From Candidatus Zixiibacteriota bacterium (GTDB lineage: Bacteria; Zixibacteria; MSB-5A5; GN15; JACZUZ01), in assembly GCA_024280775.1 (NCBI GenBank), contig JAJRPM010000009.1, positions 1-64,000 on the forward strand: a stretch of DNA of 64,000 nt. The letters are read 5' to 3'. The position numbers and the translations under genes are program-made. Below, one piece after another: positions 8,543 through 18,834 of this stretch (positions within the stretch are counted from its first letter, which is position 1; every line of letters starts with the position of its first letter). The notes beneath the pieces were generated by a model. It saw only the letters and a list, made by a program, of their open reading frames with translations. It was not told where the DNA came from and did no database searches.

Positions 8543-8583
8543 GAATTTCATCCAAACGATATTCAAACACATATCCAAACACC

Positions 8584-9360
8584 ATGAGTTACAACTTGAT
8601 AAAATACCATAGTGACGGTACAGTCGCGATCATCACACTAAACTCGCCGCCCCTAAATATTATCACTATTGCAATGATGGGCGAAATCAATACCGCGCTC
8701 AAGAGATGTATTCAAGAGGGCGTTGGTGTAATAGTCGTTGAAGGCGCTGGCGAGAAAGCATTTTCGGCTGGCGTCGAGATCAGCGAACACACTCCTGAGC
8801 TAGTGGAAACAATGCTCACATCATTTCATGAAATTTTTCGCACTTTGGCAAAAGCTCAACAGGAAAGTGGACTAGTGACAGTGGCGAAAATCAAGGGACA
8901 TTGCCTTGGCGGTGGATGCGAGTTAGCCTGCTTTTGTGATATAGTAATCGCCGCTGAAAATTCAAAACTCGGAACGCCCGAGATTCTACTAGGCTGTTAT
9001 CCTCCGGTTGCCGCGGCGTTGTTTCCGGCAATGTTAGGAAGAAAGCAGGCCGAGCGCCTGATGTTCAGCGGAGACATCATCGGTAGCGAAAAAGCATTGC
9101 AAATCGGCTTAGTGACAGATGTTGTGACAGGTTCCCAATTGGATGAAAAAGTCACATCCACTGTTGCCGCGATAGCAGACAAAAGCTCTGCGGTTTTGCA
9201 TCTCCTGCGTAAGTCCGAGTCAGACTGGCGGGCAGACTTCCTTAGCCAGTTAGATATCGCAGAGCAAGTCTATTTGCGAGAATTGACACAACTTGAAGAT
9301 ATGCAGGAAGGCATAGTGGCCTTCCAACAAAAACGAGCTCCAGTATGGAAGAATCGATGA
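8584..9360 (+). CDS. Enoyl-CoA hydratase family protein, dienoyl-CoA hydratase-like
   Basis: A 258-residue crotonase-fold protein. AFSAGVEISEHTPELVETML and GHCLGGGCELACFCD, followed by GTPEILLGCYPPVAAALFP, recall the cyclohexa-1,5-diene-1-carbonyl-CoA hydratase (Dch) branch of the family more than ordinary crotonases; this is a resemblance from memory, not a search result. The usual catalytic Glu seems replaced in the first oxyanion region but a Glu is present in TPEILLG. It sits between the two CoA-transferase subunit genes and overlaps subunit A by four bases (ATGA), so the three are translationally linked. ATG 8584 is chosen over the alternative start at 8530, which overlaps the previous gene. 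Confidence 0.88.
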   Translation: MSYNLIKYHSDGTVAIITLNSPPLNIITIAMMGEINTALKRCIQEGVGVIVVEGAGEKAFSAGVEISEHTPELVETMLTSFHEIFRTLAKAQQESGLVTVAKIKGHCLGGGCELACFCDIVIAAENSKLGTPEILLGCYPPVAAALFPAMLGRKQAERLMFSGDIIGSEKALQIGLVTDVVTGSQLDEKVTSTVAAIADKSSAVLHLLRKSESDWRADFLSQLDIAEQVYLRELTQLEDMQEGIVAFQQKRAPVWKNR

Positions 9361-10283
9361 CCGCGAAAAACAAACTGATGAGTATGTCAGAGGCTATCTC
9401 TGAGCTAACGAGCGACGAGATGTCAATTGTGATGGGCTCGGGGATGGAGCAGAATATCCCCTTTTCCGCCGGACACGAATTGATTCGCCAAAAGCGACGT
9501 AACTTACATCTGGTCGGCCCAATTTCTGATATTCTCTTTGACCAATTGATAGGCGCTGGATGTGTCAGTAAAGTCAGCGCCGCCTGGGTGGGGAATGTCA
9601 TGATGGGCTCAGCCTACAATTTCCGCCGTTCCATTGAACAAGGAATTCCCCACAAAGTTGAAGTGACAGACTATTCAAATTTCGCTATTGCCTGCGCCTT
9701 GCATGCCGCAGCTCTTGGGGTCCCATATTTGCCTATGCGCTCACTACTGGGGACAGATATTCTCAAGAACAATCCGAATCTAATTGAGATTGAATCACCG
9801 TTCGATACATCCGAGAAACTGAGCGCAGTCAAAGCGCTTTGTCCTGACCTGGCGATAATACATGCGCAACGCGCAGATTGTCACGGCTCAGCGCATATTT
9901 GGGGCGGACTTGGAGTCGTCGCTGATTCAGCAAAGGCTTCCAAACGAACATTGATACTCGCGGATGAAATTGTAGAAACTGAAGTGATTGAGTCAGACCC
10001 CAATCGCACTGTAGTCCCCGGATTCCTAGTTGATGCAGTGGTGTGTGAACCTTATGCGGCGCATCCGTCACCATCGCAGGGTAAATACAATCGGGACCAT
10101 CATCACTACACCGAGTATCATGCAGATACAAAAGATCGCGAAGGGTTCTTGAATTGGCTGGAGCGTTGGGTATTTGAAGTTCCAGATAGAGCGGGCTATC
10201 GCAGATTGCTGGGTGATGCGAGATTGTTGGAGCTTAGTGTGAGAGATACAGCTTTGGCGGCGGAAACTGACTTTGGGTATTAG
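9357..10283 (+). CDS. CoA-transferase subunit A (glutaconate CoA-transferase type)
   Basis: Alpha subunit of the class I CoA-transferase, about 308 residues. The early GSGMEQNIPFSAGHELIRQ, the AWVGNVMMGSAYNFRR segment and the DLAIIHAQRADCHGSAHIWG block are typical of the family. The start ATG 9357 overlaps the preceding stop as ATGA; a second in-frame ATG at 9345 would lengthen the protein by four residues. Together with subunit B at about 7.8-8.5 kb it would activate or transfer CoA to the acid degraded by this cluster. Having an unrelated hydratase gene between the two subunits is unusual. Related pairs (IpdA/IpdB) act as ring-opening hydrolases, which is an alternative role. Confidence 0.9.
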   Translation: MTAKNKLMSMSEAISELTSDEMSIVMGSGMEQNIPFSAGHELIRQKRRNLHLVGPISDILFDQLIGAGCVSKVSAAWVGNVMMGSAYNFRRSIEQGIPHKVEVTDYSNFAIACALHAAALGVPYLPMRSLLGTDILKNNPNLIEIESPFDTSEKLSAVKALCPDLAIIHAQRADCHGSAHIWGGLGVVADSAKASKRTLILADEIVETEVIESDPNRTVVPGFLVDAVVCEPYAAHPSPSQGKYNRDHHHYTEYHADTKDREGFLNWLERWVFEVPDRAGYRRLLGDARLLELSVRDTALAAETDFGY

Positions 10284-10311
10284 AGGCTCTTCCTGAAATC
10301 AAAAGCCTCTA
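10281..10311. terminator. Hairpin between convergent genes
   Basis: TAGAGGCT (10281-10288) and AGCCTCTA (10304-10311) form a perfect 8-bp stem; the left arm contains the stop codon of the CoA-transferase gene. No T-run follows in either direction, so it is a weak or Rho-aided terminator at best. It separates the cluster from the convergent receiver gene. Confidence 0.35.
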
Positions 10312-10321
10312 AGTCAACCCC

Positions 10322-10678
10322 CTAAGTCAACGATGTGAGCAGATTCTGAATCTCAGCAATCATGAACGGTTTGCCCAGGAAACCGTCTGCCTTTTGAATC
10401 AATTCTTTATCTTCAAACTCTTCGATATTGTAACCGGATATAACCGCCACAGGTAGGTCGGTTCTGTGTTCCTTGATCTTATCCAGCAATTCAATTCCGG
10501 TCATATTGGGCATCCGGAAATCAGTGATAACCAAAGAGAAGTCTTGTTCACCAATTTTCTCCAGCGCTTCTTTGCCATCTCTGGCAATAATACCCTGGTA
10601 ATCCAAAGCCTCAAGCATCTCCACTAATAGTGTGGCCATGTTGGGATTGTCATCTACTATTAAGACCGGTTTTGTCAT
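10322..10678 (-). CDS. Single-domain response regulator (CheY-like receiver)
   Basis: 118 residues making only a receiver domain. The acidic pair is at residues 9-10 (VDDN), the phospho-acceptor Asp lies in VITDFRMPN, the switch Ser in AVISGY and the conserved Lys in LGKPF. There is no output domain, so it would act by protein contact, or in a phosphorelay or gliding/chemotaxis-like complex. No kinase gene adjoins it: it is convergent with the CoA-transferase operon and about 230 bases from hflX. Function unknown. Confidence 0.92.
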   Translation of the reverse strand: MTKPVLIVDDNPNMATLLVEMLEALDYQGIIARDGKEALEKIGEQDFSLVITDFRMPNMTGIELLDKIKEHRTDLPVAVISGYNIEEFEDKELIQKADGFLGKPFMIAEIQNLLTSLT

Positions 10679-10907
10679 AGTCGCGTTATCGTCCGTGCAG
10701 TAAATCGATTAGTAATTGAACTAGCTAATGCATGTTCTTTCGATTGCAATTTGGCGAGGGCGTCTAAGACAGACACCAAGGCCGAACGCAATTCCTCCTA
10801 TGGACAATTTCGGCGGCAGAGAGTTTTTCTTTAACCTGCTAGCGCTGCTTCTGTAGATAAGTAACTGGAAATCAAGGTATTTCTGCAGGTTGCGCCGGCA
10901 GCTTGTT

Positions 10908-11999
10908 TCAAGCTGGTATGCGACGGATTATCATATTGCGCAATTCCTGCACCCCGGCGCCAGTATGCGCTGAAACCAACAAATGCTCTCCGGAGCTGGA
11001 GTTCTCTGGCGGCGGGATGAAATCAGGATTGAGATCAATTTTGTTGTAGGCTATTATCGACGGCGCCGTGGCGCCGATTTCTGTTAGAGTTTTCTGAGTT
11101 TGTTCAATTTTGTGAGGGAAAAATTCATCAGAGCAATCTACTACATGAATCAGCAAATCCGCCAAAACCGCTTCTTCAAGAGTGGACTTAAAAGACTCAA
11201 TTAGCTCATGGGGCAACTTGCGAATGAAACCCACAGTATCAGTGAAAAGAACACGTGTTGGATATGGCTCAGACATGACCCGGCTGGTAGGGTCCAAAGT
11301 CATAAACAACCTATCCTGCACTGCAACTGTGGCCTTGGTCATGCGATTGAAAAGAGTAGACTTGCCGGCGTTAGTGTAGCCAACAAAAGCCACCTTAAGC
11401 ATTTTGTCGCGGCCCTTGCGTCTCAACTCACGTTGCACCACGATTTTCTCAAGACGTTTTTTCAGGGTAGTTATTTTAGTGTGGATGCGCCTGCGGTCAA
11501 TTTCCAGCTGAGTCTCTCCCGGACCGCGAGCGCCGATAGCGCTGTGCTGACGAGACAAATGAGTCCAGGCGCGCGTTAAGCGCGGCAATAGATATTGCAA
11601 TTGCGCCAGCTCAACTTGTGCCATCGCCTCGGCGGTTCGCGCTCGACTGGCGAAAATATCCAAAATTAGACGTGACCTATCCAGAACCTTGACTTCGAAG
11701 ATATTCTCAAGATTCCGCTGTTGCGCAGGTGAAAGCGGGTCGTCAAAAATTACTAAGGTGATATTCTCCTCGCTCAATCGAGCTTTGATATCATTGACAA
11801 TCCCTTTACCGACAAATGTACTGGAGTCAGGAGACTTACGCTGTTGAAGGACCGAATCCACCACTGTCGCCCCGGCAGAGCGAGTTAGTTCGGCAAGTTC
11901 CAATAGCAATTCCTCGGCAACATGACGTTTATCACCGGGAGCCTTGAGTCCAACCAATATAGCTCTCTCTGGCTGACTCTCAGCCTGAATGTCGTGCAT
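10908..11999 (-). CDS. hflX: GTPase HflX
   Basis: A 363-residue ribosome-associated GTPase that splits stalled or hibernating ribosomes. An N-terminal HflX domain (GKGIVNDIKARL, PLSPAQQRNLE) is followed by a coiled region (GPGETQLEIDRRRI) and the G domain with P-loop GYTNAGKST, switch II DTVGFIRKLPH and the NKIDL specificity motif. The frame extends upstream to 12296, but ATG 11999 has AAAGGG a suitable distance before it and precedes the conserved ERAILVGL start. Divergent from the permease gene at 12282. Confidence 0.95.
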   Translation of the reverse strand: MHDIQAESQPERAILVGLKAPGDKRHVAEELLLELAELTRSAGATVVDSVLQQRKSPDSSTFVGKGIVNDIKARLSEENITLVIFDDPLSPAQQRNLENIFEVKVLDRSRLILDIFASRARTAEAMAQVELAQLQYLLPRLTRAWTHLSRQHSAIGARGPGETQLEIDRRRIHTKITTLKKRLEKIVVQRELRRKGRDKMLKVAFVGYTNAGKSTLFNRMTKATVAVQDRLFMTLDPTSRVMSEPYPTRVLFTDTVGFIRKLPHELIESFKSTLEEAVLADLLIHVVDCSDEFFPHKIEQTQKTLTEIGATAPSIIAYNKIDLNPDFIPPPENSSSGEHLLVSAHTGAGVQELRNMIIRRIPA

Positions 12000-12281
12000 T
12001 TTGTGACGCCCTTTGCCGTCTTTTCTAGAGCCGCTCAATATTGCCTCAATTCTCTTCCCCGCTATTGTTCCTCCCCTGTGATATTGATAGTGGGGAGCGC
12101 GCTCAATTGCGCCGATTGGTACAGTATAGGCGCCTGACAAGCAGACAGCAATCAGGACCGAGAAATCAATTGACAATCCGCAGGCTGACGAATACAATGT
12201 TGGTAGGGAATCAAGCTGTGACTTCGCGAAGCAATAGAATCGCAAAAAACATGTCATAATGCGGCAAAGGATTTGTAGCTG

Positions 12282-13382
12282 ATGAATAAAGACCAATTTA
12301 CCAGTGTGATGTTTCTTGCGCTCGCGGCGATGGTGCTCTATTTGTTTTACGGAATTGTTTCACCGTTTTTCTTCCCGCTTGGATATGCGCTCTCATTGGT
12401 TATTGTGTTTTATCCTCTCTACGAGCGTCTCAGCGCCAAGGTTACAAATCCCAACTTAGCCTCGGCAATCATGTGTGTTGTGGTTGTCATCGTGATAGTT
12501 GGTCCAATGATATACTTGCTCACTACCCTTGCCGGCGAGGCGCGCTCAGCATTCAATTACCTGAATGCCATGAATGAATCGGGTGAGCTGGACAAACTCG
12601 CAGAGATGAAAGTTCCGGGTGTGGATATTCTACAACAGCAATTAGGTAAGTTCACCGACCCTGAGAATCTGACCTTGAAGGCCCTGACTCTCAATGGACT
12701 CAACGCTGTTTCGGGTATCATCAAAGCCCAGCTTGCGACTATCATCGCCAATACAGGCAAGACAGTTTTCTATTTTGGCATAATGGTATTCTCAATGTTT
12801 TTCCTCTTTCGTGATGGCCGAGAATTCGCTAACCACTGCTCAGTCCTGATTCCTCTTCCGCAAGAGCAGGTAGATAAGACATTGAGTTATTTACGGAGTG
12901 TGGTGGAAGCGACAATTATGGGAGGTGTCGTGGTCGCGCTATTGCAAGGCATCGCTGGAGGGATTCTCTTTGCGGCAGTAGGCATACCCTCATCGATTTT
13001 CTGGGGAGCGATGATGGCCTTCTTGTCTTTCCTGCCACTAGTCGGAGCCTTCATCGTCTTCATACCGGCGGCTATCTTTTTGATTCTTAGTGGCTCGGTA
13101 TTAAAGGGTGTCATCGTCTTAGTCGTTGGGATTTTGATAATAGCGCAGATAGATAATTTTGTCCGGCCCATGTTGATAGCCGGAAAAACCTCGATGCATA
13201 CGTTGCTACTATTTATTTCGATTCTAGGTGGAATCGTTCTCTTTGGGTTGTTGGGGATTGTGCTCGGACCGGTTATAGCGGCGCTGATGCTAACACTAAT
13301 GCAAATACTAGATACGCGACTTCACGGAGACATAGCGCCTGCTACGGCTACTGAAGCCGCCAGTGAAGGTGAGAGCGTTTAG
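12282..13382 (+). CDS. AI-2E family transporter (PerM/YdiK type permease)
   Basis: A 366-residue integral membrane protein. Several hydrophobic helices are evident: two near the N-terminus with FYPLYERLSAKV between them, one at about residue 65, and a dense set after residue 200 containing PLVGAFIVFIPAAI and the family's GPVIAALML near the end. The soluble insert between about residues 90 and 150 is also usual. Members export AI-2 or act as Na+/H+ antiporters; specificity cannot be read from sequence. It converges with queF, and the two stop codons overlap by four bases. Confidence 0.9.
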   Translation: MNKDQFTSVMFLALAAMVLYLFYGIVSPFFFPLGYALSLVIVFYPLYERLSAKVTNPNLASAIMCVVVVIVIVGPMIYLLTTLAGEARSAFNYLNAMNESGELDKLAEMKVPGVDILQQQLGKFTDPENLTLKALTLNGLNAVSGIIKAQLATIIANTGKTVFYFGIMVFSMFFLFRDGREFANHCSVLIPLPQEQVDKTLSYLRSVVEATIMGGVVVALLQGIAGGILFAAVGIPSSIFWGAMMAFLSFLPLVGAFIVFIPAAIFLILSGSVLKGVIVLVVGILIIAQIDNFVRPMLIAGKTSMHTLLLFISILGGIVLFGLLGIVLGPVIAALMLTLMQILDTRLHGDIAPATATEAASEGESV

Positions 13383-13816
13383 TCGGATTCACTACTATCG
13401 TAATCTGCGGTTACCACAATCGAAATCCCGCCTCGCGGGTTGAACTCACCGTGCACTGTCATACGTCTCGGTGAACACGCCGCCACACAATCATCAAGAA
13501 TTGTATTGACCACCTCTTCATGGAAAGCGCCGTGATTGCGATAACTAAAGAGGTAGAGTTTTAGTGATTTGCTTTCAATGCAGAGTTCATTCGGGATATA
13601 GGTGATAGTGATAAAACCAAAATCCGGCTGACCGGTAATCGGACAAATCGAAGTATACTCAGGACACTCAAAAAGTATTTCATACTCGCGATCCGGATGA
13701 CTGTTATCGAAAGTCTCCAAAATCGCACGTGAAGGTTTCTTAGGAATAGCGCTCTGGCTAGCGCCGAGAGTCTTCAGACGCTCAGCGCCCTTTTTCTTGG
13801 TTGTTTTATTCGTCAC
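13379..13816 (-). CDS. queF: NADPH-dependent 7-cyano-7-deazaguanine reductase QueF
   Basis: A 145-residue short-form QueF that reduces preQ0 to preQ1 for queuosine. The covalent catalytic Cys lies in TSICPITGQPDFG, the NADPH-linked ESKSLKLY motif follows, and HGAFHEE contains the family His/Glu. It is the last gene of the minus-strand operon queD-queE-queC-queF, 12 bases after queC. An N-terminal basic stretch of about 25 residues precedes the fold. Confidence 0.95.
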   Translation of the reverse strand: MTNKTTKKKGAERLKTLGASQSAIPKKPSRAILETFDNSHPDREYEILFECPEYTSICPITGQPDFGFITITYIPNELCIESKSLKLYLFSYRNHGAFHEEVVNTILDDCVAACSPRRMTVHGEFNPRGGISIVVTADYDSSESD

Positions 13817-13828
13817 TCTGTTACCTCA

Positions 13829-14527
13829 CTAGCTCTCTATGTATCTTGTAGGATCTGCCACGCCAGCTTCCTGAAATCCTTGTTTCCTCAATCGACAGCT
13901 ATCGCAAGCTCCACATGCCGCGCCCTCTTCATCGGGATCATAACAACTAATCGTCAGCGAATAGTCAACACCTAGCGCGACTCCGGTCTTGATTATCTCA
14001 GCTTTGGTGAGCGCAATCAAGGGCGCTTCAATGACCACCGGCGCTCCCTCGATTGCGCCTTTAGTTGCAATATCTGCCAGCGCCTGAAAGCGCTCAATAT
14101 ATTCGGGTCGACAATCCGGATAGCCGGAGTAATCCAGCGCATTGACTCCCAGATAAATAGCAGAGCAGGACTCAACCTCTGCTATGGCTAAGGCATAGCA
14201 GAGAAATATAGTATTGCGAGCGGGAACATAGGTCACAGGTATCGCCGAGGCGCCCTTCTCTGTGTCGCCGTCCTTGGGAACAGCAATGGAATCTGCAGTG
14301 AGAGCCGAACCGCCGATTGTCTTTAGTGAAACTGAGAGAATGCGGTGTGACACGTTCTGGGTTCTTGCGATTTCCTTGGCGGCATCTAATTCGCAAACGT
14401 GACGCTGACCATAGTCGAAACTCAAGGCCAGCACAGTCGTCGCCTGCTCTTTTGCCAGAGCCAGAGTCGTCGCGCTATCCAGCCCTCCTGAAAGCAGGAC
14501 GACAGCTTTATCATATTTGACGGCCAT
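13829..14527 (-). CDS. queC: 7-cyano-7-deazaguanine synthase QueC
   Basis: A 232-residue ATP-dependent enzyme converting 7-carboxy-7-deazaguanine and ammonia to preQ0. The PP-loop SGGLDS is near residue 12, and the C-terminal zinc site is formed by four Cys in CYDPDEEG and CGACDSC. ATG 14527 is chosen because it leaves an 11-base gap to queE; the longer frame from 14566 would overlap queE. Confidence 0.96.
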   Translation of the reverse strand: MAVKYDKAVVLLSGGLDSATTLALAKEQATTVLALSFDYGQRHVCELDAAKEIARTQNVSHRILSVSLKTIGGSALTADSIAVPKDGDTEKGASAIPVTYVPARNTIFLCYALAIAEVESCSAIYLGVNALDYSGYPDCRPEYIERFQALADIATKGAIEGAPVVIEAPLIALTKAEIIKTGVALGVDYSLTISCYDPDEEGAACGACDSCRLRKQGFQEAGVADPTRYIES

Positions 14528-14538
14528 ATCACACCAAT

Positions 14539-15177
14539 TCAAACACCGCGGGTCTTGGGGTCCCATATGTACTTATGTATCTGTAAGTTCAAGCGCACTT
14601 CCAGCGAATCATTAAGTATCCACTCTGCCAGTAGGCGATTCTCAAGTTTGCCGAATACAGGTGACATACTCACCGGGCAAAGATTCAGCAGGCTATGCTC
14701 GATAATCCTCTCGCGCGCCCATTCAAAGTCGGCGCGATTACCTATTACGAACTTCACCTCGTCAGTGTCACAAAGATGTGACACATTGGCCCAGAGATTC
14801 TTGCCAGCCATGCCGCAGGAAGGAGTCTTGAAATCCACAATTCGTCTACAGCCGTCAGGGAGAGAGCCAATGTCCAATGAACCGGAGGTTTCAATCAAAG
14901 TAGTGTAGTTACTTTCGAGCAGACGCTTCGCCAATTCCGGTGTTTCTTGTTGTACCAGTGGCTCACCGCCGGTGATTTCAACAAGCTTCACATCATAGCG
15001 CGCGACTCTCTCAAGTATCTGCTCGATAGTCATCTCGGAGCCTTCTTCATAGGCGTAGACAGTGTCACAATAGTCACAGCGTAAATTGCACCAGCTAAGG
15101 CGAATAAAGGCACAAGGCCAACCCGAGAAAGTTGACTCACCTTGAATAGAATGGAAGATTTCGTTGACTGTTAGCAT
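14539..15177 (-). CDS. queE: 7-carboxy-7-deazaguanine synthase QueE (radical SAM)
   Basis: About 212 residues. A substrate-binding N-terminus ([15 protein letters not shown]) is followed by the radical-SAM cluster motif CNLRCDYC (C-x3-C-x2-C, the spacing is the usual one) and the SAM-binding GGEPL. It makes the deazaguanine ring from carboxytetrahydropterin. ATG 15177 immediately precedes the conserved start; an upstream ATG at 15207 is possible. Second of four que genes, 37 bases from queD. Confidence 0.95.
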   Translation of the reverse strand: MLTVNEIFHSIQGESTFSGWPCAFIRLSWCNLRCDYCDTVYAYEEGSEMTIEQILERVARYDVKLVEITGGEPLVQQETPELAKRLLESNYTTLIETSGSLDIGSLPDGCRRIVDFKTPSCGMAGKNLWANVSHLCDTDEVKFVIGNRADFEWARERIIEHSLLNLCPVSMSPVFGKLENRLLAEWILNDSLEVRLNLQIHKYIWDPKTRGV

Positions 15178-15214
15178 TTGAGTTCTCGCTAGACGGAGGA
15201 CATTCAAAGAAACG

Positions 15215-15586
15215 CTATTGTGTCGAATACGAAGCGCCGCAACTCGGCGTTTCGTAAATGATTACTTTGGAGACTTGTATGCGTGAATCATTGAGTTTGC
15301 CAGCTAACGTATCGAAGAGAAACTTCGCCAGGTTTTCCGATGTGGGATTATGCTCTTTGAAATAATCGTATTCGTTGAGGTCAGTGTGGTCCAGCTCATC
15401 AATTATCTGGTTGACCTCGGCTTTTAGTGCAACGAAGTCAATTCCCATTCCAACTTTGTCGAGTTCAGTGCATTGGCAATACACTTCAACCTGCCAGTTG
15501 TGGCCGTGTTGATTGGCGCATTTCCCCTGGTAGTCCCGCAAATGATGCGCCGCGGAAAAGTGGGTTTTGATGAATAGTTCATACAT
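15215..15586 (-). CDS. queD: 6-carboxy-5,6,7,8-tetrahydropterin synthase QueD
   Basis: A 123-residue PTPS-family enzyme, first dedicated step of queuosine synthesis after FolE. Zinc-binding His residues appear in FSAAHH and QHGHNW, the catalytic Cys in GKC, and the C-terminal catalytic Glu in YETPSCG. It begins 20 bases after pyrG on the same strand. No folE is seen in the window, so GTP cyclohydrolase must be encoded elsewhere. Confidence 0.95.
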   Translation of the reverse strand: MYELFIKTHFSAAHHLRDYQGKCANQHGHNWQVEVYCQCTELDKVGMGIDFVALKAEVNQIIDELDHTDLNEYDYFKEHNPTSENLAKFLFDTLAGKLNDSRIQVSKVIIYETPSCGASYSTQ

Positions 15587-15606
15587 TAGAGTACAACAGC
15601 TACAAC

Positions 15607-17313
<1,707 letters not shown>

Positions 17314-17414
17314 CTAACTCTATTTTGTTATCAGTATTACCTATAGATCGCAGCGTCAAAAATCCTTCTTAGTCCCTGCAACCTGAGCGTTAGCCCTTAT
17401 ACTATATATATGAT

Positions 17415-18188
17415 TTATCTAGAATTGGAAGCGATTTGCAGATCTTCGGGTGAATCTATGCAAATTGACTTGCCTTTCACCACAATAGCCCCGATTTGCT
17501 TTCCGTTTTCTAGTATTCTCAACTGCTCCAAAGACTCCGCTTTTTCATATGCGCCCATCGGCCAGGTCTTATAGAGTTTCAGCCCCGAACGGCGATAGAA
17601 ATAAATACCAAGATGTTTCCAGAAATTGAATTCTCGCCAGCGCTCCGAATTGGCCCCGGCTGATGGCTTACCTCCCGGACGGACAAATGGGACAGGGTAA
17701 CGTGTAAACCATAGCGCATCGAGTGTCTCTCCGGACTTTGTATTGCCACGAATCACTGCCTTAACCCGGTCAGGGTTGAACAACTCCTGGTCATCGCGAA
17801 TGCGTGTTATCAGAGTCAGAAATTGCAGTTTTCTGTTGGAGCTGAGCGCCGCGACTCCGTCATCTATCCAGGATGGATTGAATTTCAGAAAATCTCCCTG
17901 AACGCTCACAAAAATATCGCCTGAAACCTTCTCGGCGACTTCGGCAATTCTCTCCGAACCGTTTCGCAGACGCTTGGCGGTCATCACAGTCTCAGCGCCG
18001 AAGTCTTGGGCCGCCTTTTCTATTTCAGCAGAGTCAGTGGCAATTACCACTTTGTCCAACGTCTGAGATTTTTTCGTCTGATTCCATACATAAAAGAGAA
18101 GCGGCTTCCCTTTTAGAGGCGCGAGGGCCTTGGCGGGAAACCGCTTAGAATCTAACCGAGCCGGTATCACTCCTATTACTCGCGACAT
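17415..18188 (-). CDS. kdsB: 3-deoxy-manno-octulosonate cytidylyltransferase KdsB
   Basis: 257 residues. The nucleotide-binding start IPARLDSKRFPAKAL, IATDS and the VQGD metal-site motif near residue 95 are typical. The enzyme makes CMP-KDO for lipopolysaccharide inner core, which is the best single sign of a Gram-negative envelope here. It starts 4 bases after gatC and is followed by pyrG, which supplies CTP. Near the middle the RYPVPFVRPGG region, which ends at the active site, has some additional residues. Confidence 0.94.
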   Translation of the reverse strand: MSRVIGVIPARLDSKRFPAKALAPLKGKPLLFYVWNQTKKSQTLDKVVIATDSAEIEKAAQDFGAETVMTAKRLRNGSERIAEVAEKVSGDIFVSVQGDFLKFNPSWIDDGVAALSSNRKLQFLTLITRIRDDQELFNPDRVKAVIRGNTKSGETLDALWFTRYPVPFVRPGGKPSAGANSERWREFNFWKHLGIYFYRRSGLKLYKTWPMGAYEKAESLEQLRILENGKQIGAIVVKGKSICIDSPEDLQIASNSR

Positions 18189-18192
18189 GCGC

Positions 18193-18480
18193 TCATCCTA
18201 TCACCTTGGGGGCCAAAAAGAATTCTTTGTTGTGGCGCGGAGAATTGCGCAGGGCTTCTTCACGAGACAGAGATTCATGTGGTTTATCCTCACGAAGAAC
18301 ATTGCTGGAGTTTTCCGAGGCGTTGTCGTCTTCGAGTCCCTCAGTGTCAACCTTGGTTAAAGTCTCCACATAATCCAGAATATTAGACATATCCGAAGCC
18401 AAAGATTCGACCTCTTTCGGATCCAGTTCTAAGCGCGCCAGCAGGGCAACTTTTTCGATTTCTTTGGTGGAAATAGCCAT
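18193..18480 (-). CDS. gatC: Aspartyl/glutamyl-tRNA amidotransferase subunit C
   Basis: 95 residues with the GatC pattern: I-S-T-K-E-I-E-K-V-A-L-L-A-R-L-type first helix, ILDYVETLTKVDTEGL and the DKPHESLSREEALRNSP tail. It stabilises GatAB, which corrects misacylated Glu-tRNA(Gln) or Asp-tRNA(Asn). No gatA or gatB is in the window. First gene of the long minus-strand operon gatC-kdsB-pyrG-queDECF. Confidence 0.93.
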   Translation of the reverse strand: MAISTKEIEKVALLARLELDPKEVESLASDMSNILDYVETLTKVDTEGLEDDNASENSSNVLREDKPHESLSREEALRNSPRHNKEFFLAPKVIG

Positions 18481-18834
18481 GCGCGAATATATCGGTGAGT
18501 GAATCCTCCGTCAACCCTAAATCCCTTGATTTCCACCATTTACGGCGAGAATGTCACTCGATATTCAGCGGATTAGATTATAGGACTGCGACTCAGTTTG
18601 AATCCTCCATTGCCGGGACTTTTGCGATCCCTGCGCCATAACGAAACGTGTCGCTAAAGGAATATGGGGCGCCGCCGATACTTCAACTAAGCTGTTAAGC
18701 GTTGAAACAGTATTCACGCAGACCAACGATAATAACCAGGCGATTTATGTTTCAATGTAATCGCCGGTAAGGTTGGTGTAGCAGTTGATAAACAGTAATT
18801 ACAGTACAGTAGGTACTACACAGAGTTGCGATTT
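18481..18834. other. Divergent intergenic region, no gene seen
   Basis: A 354-base gap between gatC and the histidine-kinase-like gene. It must hold both promoters, but no pair with good spacing was found on the plus strand: TTGAAA (18702-18707) is 20 bases from GATAAT, and TTGATA (18785-18790) 19 bases from TAGGTA. No RNA gene or repeat is recognised. Confidence 0.5.

Noticed and set aside
10908-12296. 462-codon version of HflX
   Set aside because: The extra N-terminus is unlike the family and would overlap the divergent permease start; ATG 11999 has a ribosome site.
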